A stretch of DNA of 64,000 nucleotides from Salibacteraceae bacterium (GTDB taxonomy: Bacteria; Bacteroidota; Bacteroidia; Flavobacteriales_G; Salibacteraceae): positions 124,001 to 188,000 of the forward strand of contig JAGYJZ010000004.1 in NCBI GenBank assembly GCA_018401875.1. Direction: 5' to 3'. How positions within the stretch are numbered: position 1 is the first letter of the stretch; the number at the start of each line of letters is the position of its first letter. A program made the translations under genes and the position numbers. Under the pieces are notes generated by a model. The model saw nothing but the letters and a program-made list of their open reading frames with translations, did no database searches and was not told where the DNA came from. Of this stretch, positions 1 through 9,342 are shown one piece after another.

Positions 1-1411
1 TGCTTACACGATCACCGATTCTTCGCGTTCAAGCATTAGAACCATTGAATTTCAAGCACTCGATGAAACGCAAGAAATTAGATCTGTAAAAATCATAATA
101 AACAATGGTAAGGTTATCCATTACTCCATCCATAAGGAGCGCGCTAACCTACTTTCTAGTTCGTCACAACACTTCAAATTCAATGGAACGAGCTATGAAC
201 TAAGCATAAAACAATCGATTAAGTGGTTTTTCAACAACGAACAATTTGTTCATGGCACTATACTGCCTCAAGGTCAGTTGTGGCATGCTGATTTTGAACA
301 CCGCAATGCGCGCATACCAATTGAATTTATCATCAACGCTGACAATGAGTTAATTGTAAAAAATGACAAAGAGTTTTTAACGTTTCTTCCCGCCAGCAGC
401 GAAGGTGATTCTTCCATTTATGAGTCGGCCTTTTTTCGTTCTTATTTCAAACTGAAGTTGTTGAACGACTCTACGTTAAAAGGAAGATGGATAAATGAAA
501 GGACTGAAATCGTAAAAAGTATCGGTGTTGCAGCTACAACCATACACCCTTATAGATTTAAACCCAGCATCGTGCCTGAGGTAAATCTATCTGGTAGCCA
601 TAAGTTTATGTTCCTCGATCATGATGGGAATATTGAAGAAACACACGTGCTGAAGCTCGAACAAAACAAGTTTTTACTTACCGGCTCATTACTCACTGAA
701 ACGGGTGACTATCGCTTTTTAGAGGGCGTTGTTCGCGGTGATTCTATGTTTTTAAGTACGATGGACGGCACACACCTGATGTACTTTGAAGGTCATGCGG
801 ATGAAGGTAAAATCAAAGGCGTGTTTTTAGCAGGCCATTCCTATTCGCAAAAATGGATGGCTGAGCTCAACACGCCTCATCAACTTTCGAGTCCTGAAAG
901 TATTACAAAAATCAACTCCGGTGAATCGTTCAGCTTTTCGTTTCCAGATGAAAACGGTAAGGAAGTTTCCATTCATGACGATCAATTCAAAAACAAGGTG
1001 CTTTTAGTGAGCATCATGGGCACCTGGTGCTCTAATTGCCTCGATGAAAGTCGTTTTCTCAAAGAAATTTATGACGAATTTCCTACTGATCAAGTGGCTA
1101 TTGTAGCATTGGACTTTGAATTGATAAACGATTCCCTGAAAGCCATCCAAAACATCTTGAAGTATAAACGAAACATCGGAATTGAATATCCTATACTTCT
1201 AGCAGGCCTTAAGTCATCGAAAGAAGTTACTGCGAAAGCGCTTCCTTCACTCAATGGAATATTCTCTTATCCAACATTGATTGTGCTTGATAAAAACCAC
1301 GATGTAATGCGTATCCACACAGGATTCAATGGTCCCGCAACCGGGCAAGAAAATTATGCAGCGTTTACAAAAAAATACAAGTCCCTAATCTCTGATTTAA
1401 TCCAACAATAA
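1..1411 (+). CDS. TlpA/ResA-type thioredoxin-fold protein, 5' truncated by window
   Basis: The reading frame is open from base 2 with no stop, so the gene begins outside the window; 469 residues are visible. The C-terminal third is a thioredoxin-like domain of the TlpA/AhpC-TSA group. Its redox motif WCSNC is encoded at about 1025-1039 within GTWCSNC, followed by the usual cis-Pro region (SYPTLIVLD). The preceding part is beta-rich, as in Bacteroidota proteins that carry an uncharacterised domain before the redoxin. The family acts in extracytoplasmic thiol-disulfide exchange; the signal peptide would lie upstream and cannot be seen. Its stop is 2 nt from the stop of the convergent ferritin gene. 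The fold is certain; the exact substrate is not known. Confidence 0.85.
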   Translation, partial: AYTITDSSRSSIRTIEFQALDETQEIRSVKIIINNGKVIHYSIHKERANLLSSSSQHFKFNGTSYELSIKQSIKWFFNNEQFVHGTILPQGQLWHADFEHRNARIPIEFIINADNELIVKNDKEFLTFLPASSEGDSSIYESAFFRSYFKLKLLNDSTLKGRWINERTEIVKSIGVAATTIHPYRFKPSIVPEVNLSGSHKFMFLDHDGNIEETHVLKLEQNKFLLTGSLLTETGDYRFLEGVVRGDSMFLSTMDGTHLMYFEGHADEGKIKGVFLAGHSYSQKWMAELNTPHQLSSPESITKINSGESFSFSFPDENGKEVSIHDDQFKNKVLLVSIMGTWCSNCLDESRFLKEIYDEFPTDQVAIVALDFELINDSLKAIQNILKYKRNIGIEYPILLAGLKSSKEVTAKALPSLNGIFSYPTLIVLDKNHDVMRIHTGFNGPATGQENYAAFTKKYKSLISDLIQQ

Positions 1412-1413
1412 CT

Positions 1414-1932
1414 TTATTGGCCGCTTGTATCTGCAATACTGGTCGCTGTTAGTCCTGCTATATCACGATCAAAATGGTACCACGCACTTTTATCATCTGC
1501 CATTAGCTTGATCTTATCGAGCACTGTTTTTGCCAATGCTTCTTCTTCCAATTGCTCAGAAACATACCATTGGAGGAAATTTTGAGTAGTAAAGTCCTTT
1601 TCTTCTAAGCAGATTCCAACCAATTCACCAATACTTTGGGTTACTGCCACTTCATGTTGATAAAGCTCTTCGAAAAGCTGTTTCACGCTAGTGAAGTCTG
1701 ATTTTGGTTGATCAAAGGCAGGAACAATCACTTTTCCATCGCGCTCGTTGATGTATTTTACGAGTTTGAGCATGTGAAAACGCTCCTCGTCAGAATGCTT
1801 GTATAAAAATTGAGAAACACCAGCGTAGCCATTTTCCTCAGCCCAGACAGCCATTGATAAATAAAAATTACTGGAAGAGCCCTCCATTTTGATTTGCTCA
1901 TTTAAGGCGTCTTGTACTCTAGTTGATAACAT
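1414..1932 (-). CDS. ftnA: Bacterial non-haem ferritin
   Basis: A 172-residue ferritin, the usual FtnA length, that oxidises and stores iron in a 24-subunit cytoplasmic shell. All ferroxidase residues are at the positions known in E. coli FtnA: E17, E50, H53, E94, Q127 and E130. The site-C ligands E49, E126 and E129 are also present, so this is the true bacterial H-type ferritin and not bacterioferritin or Dps. The ATG start is supported by a TAACTTCG box 20 nt upstream. It is a single-gene unit, convergent with the thioredoxin-fold gene and divergent from RNase R. No Fur site was recognised. Confidence 0.96.
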   Translation of the reverse strand: MLSTRVQDALNEQIKMEGSSSNFYLSMAVWAEENGYAGVSQFLYKHSDEERFHMLKLVKYINERDGKVIVPAFDQPKSDFTSVKQLFEELYQHEVAVTQSIGELVGICLEEKDFTTQNFLQWYVSEQLEEEALAKTVLDKIKLMADDKSAWYHFDRDIAGLTATSIADTSGQ

Positions 1933-1951
1933 AATCTCTTTTGATTTTGTG

Positions 1952-1959
1952 CGAAGTTA
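1952..1959 (-). promoter_or_regulatory. Putative -7 box (TAACTTCG) for ferritin
   Basis: TAACTTCG is one base off the Bacteroidota -7 consensus TAnnTTTG and ends 19 nt before the ferritin ATG. The TTCG variant also occurs before tatA. Confidence 0.4.
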
Positions 1960-2054
1960 GGGACTGTGAGAAGAACAATACTGACGTTGGGTTCACAATA
2001 ACTTAAATCATACTCATTTTAAATAAGTTATAAACTGTTTCCTTTGTAAGTGAT

Positions 2055-4193
2055 ATGCCAAAGCAAACACAAAAGAAACTAGCCAAACAAGTTAAAAAGC
2101 TAGAAGGCCGAGTAAGCCATTATTTCAAAGAAAACCCTAAGTCTCTAATCAACCAAAAGCAACTTGCGGCTCGCTTAGAGATCGATGACGCGGTAGAACG
2201 ACAACTATTAGCAGCGGTGATTGAATCGTTGATTAAACAAGGTTTACTAGACGAGCCGCACGCGGGAAAATTCATTTGGAAAGGTCCTCTCGATGAGATG
2301 CAGGGTATAATCTCCTTTAATAGAAGCGGAAATGCCTTTGTTGAAATCGCAGGGTTCTCTAAAGACGTTATGATTCCTGAGCAATTTACTGGGAAAGCAC
2401 TTGATGGGGATTTAGTTTCCATTCGATTATTGAACAGCCGAAAAGACAGCGGCAGAGTAAAAGGAAAAGTAATCGATGTGATAGAACGCGCCCGAGAAAC
2501 ATTTCCTGCGATTATCTTTAAAAATGAAGGTCGCTTTTATGCCCTTCCTGACAATCAGAAAATATCAATAGATTTTTACATCCCCAACGATAAACTGAAC
2601 GGAGCAAAAGAGGGTGAAAAGGTGGTGGTGAAATTGGTGGAATGGGAGAATATGCGCTTGAGTCCTGTTGCACATGTAACCGATGTTCTCGGTATGCCAG
2701 GTGATATGAAGGCGGAAGGAGATGCTATTCTCGCGCAATTTGGATTCCCTTTGCGCTTTCCAAGCGAGGTTGAAAAAGAATGCGAGGCCATTTCACACGA
2801 GATTACAAATGAAGAAATTGCAAAACGGAAAGATTTTAGAAAAACACTCACATTTACCATTGATCCGGCTGACGCGAAAGACTTTGACGATGCCATTTCT
2901 TTTAAAACGTTAGACAATGGCCATGTTGAAATTGGGGTTCATATTGCTGATGTAACACATTATGTCCGCGAAGGAACAGCCCTTGAGAAAGAAGCACAAA
3001 ATAGAGCCACTTCGGTCTACTTGGTTGATCGGGTAATTCCAATGCTTCCTGAGATTCTTTCGAATCAACTTTGCTCCTTGCGGCCAAAAGAAGAAAAACT
3101 CACGTTTAGCGGTGTTTTTGAAATGGATGATAAGGCTAAAATCCATGATACATGGATTGGTAAAACTGTCATTTATAGCGATCACCGTTTCGCCTACGAA
3201 GACGTGCAAGAAATACTCGAAAAACAAGATGGTCAATACGAACCAGAACTTACAACCATTAATAATATCGCCAAAATTCTGCGCGCAAATCGATTAAAAT
3301 CTGGTTCCATTGCGTTCGAAAAAACGGAAGTGAAATTTAATCTGAGTGAGGATAAAAAACCCATCGATGTATTCTTCAAGGTGCAAAAAGATGCGCATAA
3401 ATTGATCGAAGAATTCATGCTACTAGCAAATAAAGCGGTAGCTTTAAAAGTAGGAAAAAAGGAAAAAACCGGTGATCACGCAAAAACCTTTGTCTATCGA
3501 ATTCACGATCTGCCGGATCCAACAAAACTGAAAGATTTTTCTGATTTCATAAAGCGTTTTGGTCATCGCGTTGATTTTAATACCCCCCAAAATATTACCA
3601 ATTCTATCAATGACCTCTTAACAAAAATAAAGGGTAAACCGGAACAAAATATTATTGAAATGCTCGCCATTCGATCAATGGCAAAGGCAGAATACTCACC
3701 GAATAACATCGGTCATTTTGGCTTGGCTTTTCCTTTTTATAGCCACTTCACTTCGCCCATTAGGCGCTATCCTGATATGATGGCTCACCGAATGCTTTTT
3801 AGCTATTTGAATGGCGGTGCTTCTGAAAAAATTGATGCTGTTGATAAGCTATGTAAACACAGTAGTTTAATGGAGCGTAAAGCATCAGAAGCTGAACGCG
3901 AATCCACTAAATTGTATCAAGTCATTTACATGCAAGACTCGGTGGGTAAAGTATTTGATGGAATAGTAAGTGGTGTTACCGAATGGGGAATGTTCGTTGA
4001 GATTGAATCTAACAAATGCGAAGGTTTGGTTCGCTTGAGAGATATTGATGGCGACTACTTCATTTTCGACCAAAAGAATATGAGTATCGTAGGTCAACGC
4101 ACACGAAAAGCATATGCTTTAGGTGATAAGATCAGAATTAAAGTGGAGGCGGCAGATGTTGAAAATAGACGAATCGATCTGAAATTAGTGTAA
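2055..4193 (+). CDS. rnr: Ribonuclease R (RNB-family 3'-5' exoribonuclease)
   Basis: A 712-residue RNase R/VacB enzyme that degrades structured RNA processively from the 3' end. N-terminal winged-helix and cold-shock OB domains cover about residues 1-210. The RNB catalytic domain carries the Mg-binding aspartates D270, D276, D278 and D279 in TIDPADAKDFDDA, and an S1 RNA-binding domain lies at about 630-712. It lacks the long Lys-rich tail of the 813-residue E. coli enzyme. ATG start; TTCCTTTG, one mismatch from the promoter consensus, lies 6 nt upstream. Its TAA abuts the stop codon of the convergent response regulator with no gap (TAATTA). Confidence 0.95.
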   Translation: MPKQTQKKLAKQVKKLEGRVSHYFKENPKSLINQKQLAARLEIDDAVERQLLAAVIESLIKQGLLDEPHAGKFIWKGPLDEMQGIISFNRSGNAFVEIAGFSKDVMIPEQFTGKALDGDLVSIRLLNSRKDSGRVKGKVIDVIERARETFPAIIFKNEGRFYALPDNQKISIDFYIPNDKLNGAKEGEKVVVKLVEWENMRLSPVAHVTDVLGMPGDMKAEGDAILAQFGFPLRFPSEVEKECEAISHEITNEEIAKRKDFRKTLTFTIDPADAKDFDDAISFKTLDNGHVEIGVHIADVTHYVREGTALEKEAQNRATSVYLVDRVIPMLPEILSNQLCSLRPKEEKLTFSGVFEMDDKAKIHDTWIGKTVIYSDHRFAYEDVQEILEKQDGQYEPELTTINNIAKILRANRLKSGSIAFEKTEVKFNLSEDKKPIDVFFKVQKDAHKLIEEFMLLANKAVALKVGKKEKTGDHAKTFVYRIHDLPDPTKLKDFSDFIKRFGHRVDFNTPQNITNSINDLLTKIKGKPEQNIIEMLAIRSMAKAEYSPNNIGHFGLAFPFYSHFTSPIRRYPDMMAHRMLFSYLNGGASEKIDAVDKLCKHSSLMERKASEAERESTKLYQVIYMQDSVGKVFDGIVSGVTEWGMFVEIESNKCEGLVRLRDIDGDYFIFDQKNMSIVGQRTRKAYALGDKIRIKVEAADVENRRIDLKLV

Positions 4194-4937
4194 TTAGATC
4201 ATGTTGATTCGTTGCTGTAGCAACTCTTTATACGATCCACCAACAGGAACTACTTTCTTATCGTTTTCTAGCACTACATTAGAGTGATCGATCTCTTTTA
4301 TTTTATCCAGCCTTACAATGAATGAACGATGCACCCGTATGAAGTCTTTCTCTGGCATCTTGCTTTCAATATCCTTCATTGTACTATGAATCGTGTATCG
4401 CCTTTCTAAGGTATTAATCACTACATAGTCTTTCAATGCCTCAATAAAATAAATTTCGCTGTATTTTATTTTTACCAATCGCTGATTGGCTTTAACAAAC
4501 ATCATGTCGGTTGAATCTTGCTTTTCAACCATACTGTAATACATGTCGCGTTCTTTCCTCACTTCCATCTCACGACCGTGCTTATACAAAGCAATTTCAA
4601 TGGCCGTTTGAATATCAATTTCTTTAAACGGCTTAATGATATACCCGTAAGGTTCCGTTTCCTTTGCTTTATCTACAGTATTTCTATCAGTGTATGCAGT
4701 AAGAAAAATTACAGGAATACTTTTCTTCTTTCGTATGATGTCTGCCGCTTCTATTCCACTCATTTCTCCTTTTAGCATGATATCCATCATCACTAAATCA
4801 AGATCAAATTCTTGTGCTTTTTCCACCGCTTCTTCTCCAGAAGAAACGACTCCAACCACATTATATCCCAATTTTCTCAGACAAACTTGGATGTCTTTGG
4901 CCACAATACTTTCATCTTCAACAACTAGGATATTCAT
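4194..4937 (-). CDS. LytTR-type response regulator
   Basis: A 247-residue two-domain regulator. The receiver domain (about 1-120) has the acidic pair E7-D8, phospho-acceptor D52, T80 and K102. A short linker leads to a LytTR DNA-binding domain (about 145-245, with the typical VHRSFIV and VPVGGSY motifs). It should bind DNA when phosphorylated. No histidine kinase gene is adjacent, so the partner is unknown; LytS/YehU-type kinases are common partners in Bacteroidota. It is monocistronic, convergent with rnr and followed after about 70 nt by the MORN-repeat gene on the same strand side. Confidence 0.92.
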   Translation of the reverse strand: MNILVVEDESIVAKDIQVCLRKLGYNVVGVVSSGEEAVEKAQEFDLDLVMMDIMLKGEMSGIEAADIIRKKKSIPVIFLTAYTDRNTVDKAKETEPYGYIIKPFKEIDIQTAIEIALYKHGREMEVRKERDMYYSMVEKQDSTDMMFVKANQRLVKIKYSEIYFIEALKDYVVINTLERRYTIHSTMKDIESKMPEKDFIRVHRSFIVRLDKIKEIDHSNVVLENDKKVVPVGGSYKELLQQRINMI

Positions 4938-5006
4938 ACTATAAGCGGATTTTGGAGGGCAAAAGATAAAAATATTTCATATGCCCTGTCATAGTTATTC
5001 TTAAAT

Positions 5007-6560
5007 CTAATTTTCATCTTGATCTTCAACCTTGATTTTCAATCCATCAACCTTAACTTCTCTTCCTGAACTGTATTCAATAGTTACAAAAACACTACCG
5101 TCAGGATTGTAGCGTTTCCACTCGCCTTCCTTTATATCGGAAACAAATTTTCCTTCGAGCTTTTTCACGCCCGTATCGTAATACCATGTGTGCTTTCCTT
5201 GCGCTAAATCATCAAAATATTCCCCTTCAAAGCGCGTTTTTCCATTTGATAAATAAATATATGTCCAAACCCCTTTCCTCATTCCATACTCATAGTTTCC
5301 TGATTGATAATGATCTCCCATTTCATAAAACCACTCGCCTTCCTCTAATCCATCTACAAATTCTCCTTTAGTGATCACTTTTCCACTATCAGAATACTCA
5401 ATAAGCCACCCATCTTCCTTTCCATTCTTAAACGTTTCTTCTCTCATCAATTGTCCTGAATCATAAAACCAACGCCATTTGTCTGTCGGCTTTCCTTTGC
5501 TCGAGTATTTTCCGCGTTGTTCTATTGATCCATCCTTAAAATAGTATATCCACTCACCACTTCGATAACCTTCTTCATACTCACCTATGCCTTTTAATTC
5601 ACCATCTGGGTAATAATATTCTCTCCAAGTTCCGATGCGCAATCCCTTGCGATTAAGCTTTCCCGAAGCAACGAGATAAGCGTTTTTAAAAATTTTAGTA
5701 CTATCAATACTTCCATCTTCTGCAAACCATATATGTGTCCCGTGTGGCTTTCCATCGCGGTAAGTTCCTCTAAATCTAATCTGGCCATCACTGTCGGGAT
5801 AAAACTTTTCTTTTACCTCCAAATCTGCCAATTCTTCCGCGTCCGTTACAAGTTGTCCTTTGTCATATTTATACGTTCCTATAAGCATTCCTTTTACGGA
5901 ATAATCTTTCCAATAACCATGTTTTAGATTATCCTGGTAACGACCTTCTGATTTTACCGTTCGATCGTCATAAAACTCCTTCCATAATCCTTGTTTATCT
6001 CCATTCTTATCCTTCCTATTTATCTTTTCTTGGCGTACGAATATTCCATTTTGATATTCTGTGATGGTTATGATTTCTCCTTTGGGATTGAACTCATATT
6101 CTATCCCCTTTTCTGCTCCATTTACATATGGCGTTTCAGTGTGAATTGTTCCATTGGAATAATACGAAAATGCCAAACCACTTTTTTTATCCGCTTCATA
6201 ATTGATTGATTCCAATAAAAACCCATCGTTGCTGTATTTTTTAGTAAGTCCATTACGCTTGCCATCCCGGTAATTTATTTCCTCGGTTAAAATTCCTTCA
6301 GCATTATAAAATTTCCAAATACTATCCAATTGATGTCCATCTCTATTTCCCTCAGATTTTAGAATACCGGTTTCGTAGTAATTCTTCCAATACCCTTCTG
6401 GCTGACCGTTTTGTAACTTTCCTTCACTAGAAAGCTGACCGTTATCGAAATAGAATTTGTTGTAGCCATTGGGATTGGTTTTCTGCGCATTGATTGATGA
6501 AACCAAAAGTAGGTGGCACAAAAGTCCTATCAGAAGCGTGTATATCTTTTCTTTATGCAC
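5007..6560 (-). CDS. Secreted MORN/YwqK-type repeat protein
   Basis: A 517-residue protein with an N-terminal signal peptide (about 1-26, ending SINAQ). The rest is a tandem array of roughly 22-24-residue repeats of the form G-x-W-x-x-Y-x-x-G-x-L-x-x-E-G-x-Y-x-x-G. These are MORN_2 repeats, the class labelled YwqK in databases. The repeats should form an extended beta-hairpin stack outside the cytoplasm. Such proteins are numerous in Bacteroidota but their function is unproven; the antitoxin label often attached to them is not supported by anything here, as there is no toxin partner. Start is GTG at 6560, directly before the signal peptide. Confidence 0.85.
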   Translation of the reverse strand: MHKEKIYTLLIGLLCHLLLVSSINAQKTNPNGYNKFYFDNGQLSSEGKLQNGQPEGYWKNYYETGILKSEGNRDGHQLDSIWKFYNAEGILTEEINYRDGKRNGLTKKYSNDGFLLESINYEADKKSGLAFSYYSNGTIHTETPYVNGAEKGIEYEFNPKGEIITITEYQNGIFVRQEKINRKDKNGDKQGLWKEFYDDRTVKSEGRYQDNLKHGYWKDYSVKGMLIGTYKYDKGQLVTDAEELADLEVKEKFYPDSDGQIRFRGTYRDGKPHGTHIWFAEDGSIDSTKIFKNAYLVASGKLNRKGLRIGTWREYYYPDGELKGIGEYEEGYRSGEWIYYFKDGSIEQRGKYSSKGKPTDKWRWFYDSGQLMREETFKNGKEDGWLIEYSDSGKVITKGEFVDGLEEGEWFYEMGDHYQSGNYEYGMRKGVWTYIYLSNGKTRFEGEYFDDLAQGKHTWYYDTGVKKLEGKFVSDIKEGEWKRYNPDGSVFVTIEYSSGREVKVDGLKIKVEDQDEN

Positions 6561-6967
6561 TGAATAAAAAACAATAAAGTTTAAATAAATCTATTATTAC
6601 TATATAAGCTGTTAGTTGTGTGGAAAGATTTGTTCGAAGTTAATAGGTCAAGTGATTTATGAATTGAAGTTAACAGCATTTAAACATAGAATTTATTGTC
6701 AATCAGTCCTATTATGATGTTATTAACGTAATGTGTTTTTCATTGTTAACAGGGTTTTGACTAACAACTATTTTTAAGAATTGGTCAAGTGATGGTTGAT
6801 AAGTGCAGTTGATAGAATCAACAACTCTTGCTTGATTTATACAACGTCAAGTTCTCTTAAAATAATTTACGACTTCGCCATTTTTATTTATTCCAACAAA
6901 TCAACAGCAATAAACAGGTTATTAATAATCAGCGGCAACTTTACCTTTGTGCCAAATTGAAAACACG
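6561..6967. other. AT-rich intergenic region with dyads and a direct repeat
   Basis: The longest gene-free stretch, about 400 bp between the divergent MORN-repeat gene and rpiB. It has no supportable reading frame or RNA gene. It contains an exact 11-bp direct repeat, GGTCAAGTGAT, at 6646-6656 and 6783-6793; two GTTAACAG copies at 6669 and 6745; and a dyad GTTGAT-AGA-ATCAAC at 6808-6822. A TAACTTCG box on the minus strand (6635-6642) could serve the MORN-repeat gene, and a perfect TACCTTTG box at the right end serves rpiB. The rest is unexplained. Confidence 0.6.
6942..6949 (+). promoter_or_regulatory. -7 promoter box TACCTTTG for rpiB
   Basis: Exact match to the Bacteroidota -7 element TAnnTTTG, ending 18 nt before the rpiB ATG. 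It overlaps a TTG that would extend rpiB upstream, which argues for the internal ATG. Confidence 0.6.
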
Positions 6968-7399
6968 ATGAAAGTAGCAATTGCTTGTGACCATGCTGGA
7001 TTTGAATTGAAAGATTATTTAAAAGATAAACTAAATGGTAGAAATGTTGAAGTAATTGACTACGGAACGAATGGACCGGAAAGTGTTGATTATCCCGATT
7101 TCGGTCACAAAGTGTGTAACGATGTAGAGAATGGAACAGTGGATTTTGGCATACTCATCTGCGGTACGGCAAATGGAATGGCTATGACGGCAAATAAGCG
7201 CGCACACATTCGTTGTGGCTTGTGTTGGTCGCCTGAAATTGCGGCACTCACCAAACAGCATAATAACGCAAATGTGATTGCGATTCCTGCACGATTTGTA
7301 TCAAATGAAGAAGGATGGAAAATTACAGACGCATACATGCAAGCATCGTTTGAAGGTGGAAGACATCAGAACAGAATCGACAAAATTCCTTGTGGATAA
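6968..7399 (+). CDS. rpiB: Ribose 5-phosphate isomerase B
   Basis: A 143-residue RpiB/LacA-LacB-type sugar-phosphate isomerase that interconverts ribose 5-phosphate and ribulose 5-phosphate in the pentose phosphate pathway. DHAGFELK at the N-terminus with H9, catalytic C65 in ICGTANG, and H98 match the known active-site residues of RpiB. I chose ATG 6968 because the protein then starts MKVAIACDHAG as in the family and lies just downstream of a promoter box; an upstream TTG is inside that box. The next gene starts directly after the TAA, so the two are probably cotranscribed. Confidence 0.95.
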   Translation: MKVAIACDHAGFELKDYLKDKLNGRNVEVIDYGTNGPESVDYPDFGHKVCNDVENGTVDFGILICGTANGMAMTANKRAHIRCGLCWSPEIAALTKQHNNANVIAIPARFVSNEEGWKITDAYMQASFEGGRHQNRIDKIPCG

Positions 7400-8335
7400 G
7401 TGATAGCTGCCATCGACCTTCAAAGAGCGGCTTCAAGAATTTCAACTTTTCGGGTTCATTCACCGCTGATATCAGATACTTTCTTGGACGAACTATGGGA
7501 TTGTGAGGTGTATTTAAAGTGTGAGCAATTTCAGCCTGTAGGGGCATTTAAGATTAGGGGAGCTGCAAATTTTGCGCTTCAGCTTACGACAGAACAAGCA
7601 CAGAAAGGTTTTGTAACGCACAGCTCTGGTAATCATGCACAAGCGGTTGCCTACATGGCGCATAAACTCAAGGTAAAATCTTACGTGGTGATGCCAAGAA
7701 ATTCAAACGAGCAGAAAATAGAAAACGCACAAAAATGGGGTGCCGAAATTATTCTTTGTGAGCCTACTATTGATGCTCGAATACAAACCACTGAATCTAT
7801 TGCGTCTGATACCCAAGGCGCAATCATTCCGCCTTTCGATCACGAGTGGATTGTGGCAGGTCAAGCCACCGTTGCAATGGAAATACTGGCAGAGCAGTCA
7901 GATTTAGATATGATCGTGGCCCCGCTCGGTGGAGGCGGATTATTGTCAGGAACAAGTTTGGCGGCTCATTATTTTTCTCCCACAACCCAAGTGCTGGGCG
8001 CTGAACCTGAAGCAGCAGCAGATGGATTTAAAGGATTTATGACAGGCGTGAGAGCGCTTTCAGTGCAGGCAAATACGATCGCTGACGGATTGCGCACGAC
8101 TGTTGGTGAAATTCCATTTGAGATTATTAAAGAACACGTTGATGATATTTGGTTAGCAGAAGAAGATCAAATAAGTGCGTGGATGTATCGCATTTGGAAT
8201 GAAACCAAAATGATCATTGAACCATCGTGTGCAGTTCCTTTCGTTGCATTAAATGCTCAGAAAAAAAAGCTAAGAGGAAAAAAAATCGCAGTCATTATTA
8301 CGGGAGGAAACGTAGACCTTAATACCTTGCCTTAA
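7400..8335 (+). CDS. PLP-dependent threonine/serine dehydratase (or serine racemase-like)
   Basis: A 311-residue fold-type II PLP enzyme of the threonine dehydratase / serine racemase group. The Schiff-base lysine is K51 in GAFKIRGA, the cofactor-contact motif SSGNHAQ lies at 75-81, and the phosphate-binding glycine loop is G177-G180 in PLGGGG. There is no C-terminal ACT regulatory domain, so it is not biosynthetic IlvA; catabolic dehydratase, serine racemase or threo-3-hydroxyaspartate ammonia-lyase are all possible. It starts with GTG immediately after the rpiB stop (0 nt) and its stop overlaps that of the convergent DUF4837 gene by 4 nt. Confidence 0.87.
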   Translation: MIAAIDLQRAASRISTFRVHSPLISDTFLDELWDCEVYLKCEQFQPVGAFKIRGAANFALQLTTEQAQKGFVTHSSGNHAQAVAYMAHKLKVKSYVVMPRNSNEQKIENAQKWGAEIILCEPTIDARIQTTESIASDTQGAIIPPFDHEWIVAGQATVAMEILAEQSDLDMIVAPLGGGGLLSGTSLAAHYFSPTTQVLGAEPEAAADGFKGFMTGVRALSVQANTIADGLRTTVGEIPFEIIKEHVDDIWLAEEDQISAWMYRIWNETKMIIEPSCAVPFVALNAQKKKLRGKKIAVIITGGNVDLNTLP

Positions 8336-9342
8336 CCAGCGGGTTGTACGCTTTTAGCTATTGCTTCGATTTCACGAATCAAAGGTGCCTTGTCAAATTG
8401 CGGTGCATAGGCATACCCTTCAAGCAGGTATTGCATGCCATTTTTGGGATTGTAAAACGCTAAAGCATAAAAAGGTCCGCCCATAAAATAGCCCTCCATT
8501 CTCCATAACCCGCGAATTTCTTTTGCCGTTTGCTCATGAAAAGAAATCAGTTTAGATTGTGGTAAAACAAAACGATCACTCACACTCATGTAGCTGTTTT
8601 GTGGGCCTTCTACAAATCGCTTATTGACTTCACTTTTCCATGCGAGTAGGCTTGAATCAGAAAAATCAGCTGTATCGGTATAGGGCCGTTGATAAATCAT
8701 GAATCCTTGACTTATGGTATGCTGATAGCCACCAAGAGGTTTTGATTGATCGAGCCGCAGCCATAGAAAGCTAGGTTCGTCAACAGCCACTTGAAACTTG
8801 TCTTGTATGATTAAGTCAAGGCCTGTTTTCTCTTTGATGGTTTTGTTTAAATCTTCACTTCCAAAGTCCTTATTGCGGTCGATTAGTCGATCAATTTCAG
8901 CTTGGTGAAAGAGCGTCATAATGTCTTTAACCCTTGATTTCAGAACGCCGGGCAGTTCGTCAAGAGACTGCACACGAATCACAATAAAAAGTTGTTGGCG
9001 AGCATACACATCTCTGCGCACTTGAACAGCGGTTCTGGCGTTTGTCCGCACTTCCACTTTTAGAATGTTGCGGTGGGTTTTAAAGAAATCGTTGAAGCCG
9101 CTTTCCTTTATTTCTATGCGTTTGAGCAACAACTCGTCTTGCGGAAGCCCATACATGAGTTGATCTAAGGATGCGCTTAAGGTGTCGCCTGTGCTTAAAT
9201 TCCAAACCTCGTCAGGAGCAATAACGGCTATTTCGCCTTTCGATCCTGTATTTCTGGGTAAGAGGTCTTTTCTACTCGCCTCGCCACAGCCAACAAATGA
9301 GCCGGCAAGTAGTGCAACAATTATGAATAACGAAAACCTCAT
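8332..9342 (-). CDS. DUF4837 family lipoprotein
   Basis: A 336-residue protein with a lipoprotein signal peptide (cleavage before C19 in GSFVGCGEA). The remainder resembles DUF4837, a family found in Bacteroidota with no known function. Its ATG overlaps the end of the upstream lytic transglycosylase gene by 4 nt (ATGA), so they are translationally coupled. This context suggests an envelope or peptidoglycan-related role, which is inference. Its stop overlaps the stop of the convergent dehydratase. Confidence 0.85.
   Translation of the reverse strand: MRFSLFIIVALLAGSFVGCGEASRKDLLPRNTGSKGEIAVIAPDEVWNLSTGDTLSASLDQLMYGLPQDELLLKRIEIKESGFNDFFKTHRNILKVEVRTNARTAVQVRRDVYARQQLFIVIRVQSLDELPGVLKSRVKDIMTLFHQAEIDRLIDRNKDFGSEDLNKTIKEKTGLDLIIQDKFQVAVDEPSFLWLRLDQSKPLGGYQHTISQGFMIYQRPYTDTADFSDSSLLAWKSEVNKRFVEGPQNSYMSVSDRFVLPQSKLISFHEQTAKEIRGLWRMEGYFMGGPFYALAFYNPKNGMQYLLEGYAYAPQFDKAPLIREIEAIAKSVQPAG

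Noticed and set aside
5007..6560. Antitoxin role for the MORN/YwqK-repeat protein.
   Set aside because: There is no toxin gene beside it and the protein is secreted; the name used in databases is not evidence.
6561..6967. Possible oriC in the AT-rich spacer.
   Set aside because: No DnaA-box cluster within it even allowing one mismatch; kept only as an unexplained spacer.
7391..7399. Perfect DnaA box (TGTGGATAA, complement TTATCCACA) at the end of rpiB.
   Set aside because: It is a single 9-mer in coding sequence; about one such match in two windows of this size is expected by chance and there is no cluster around it.
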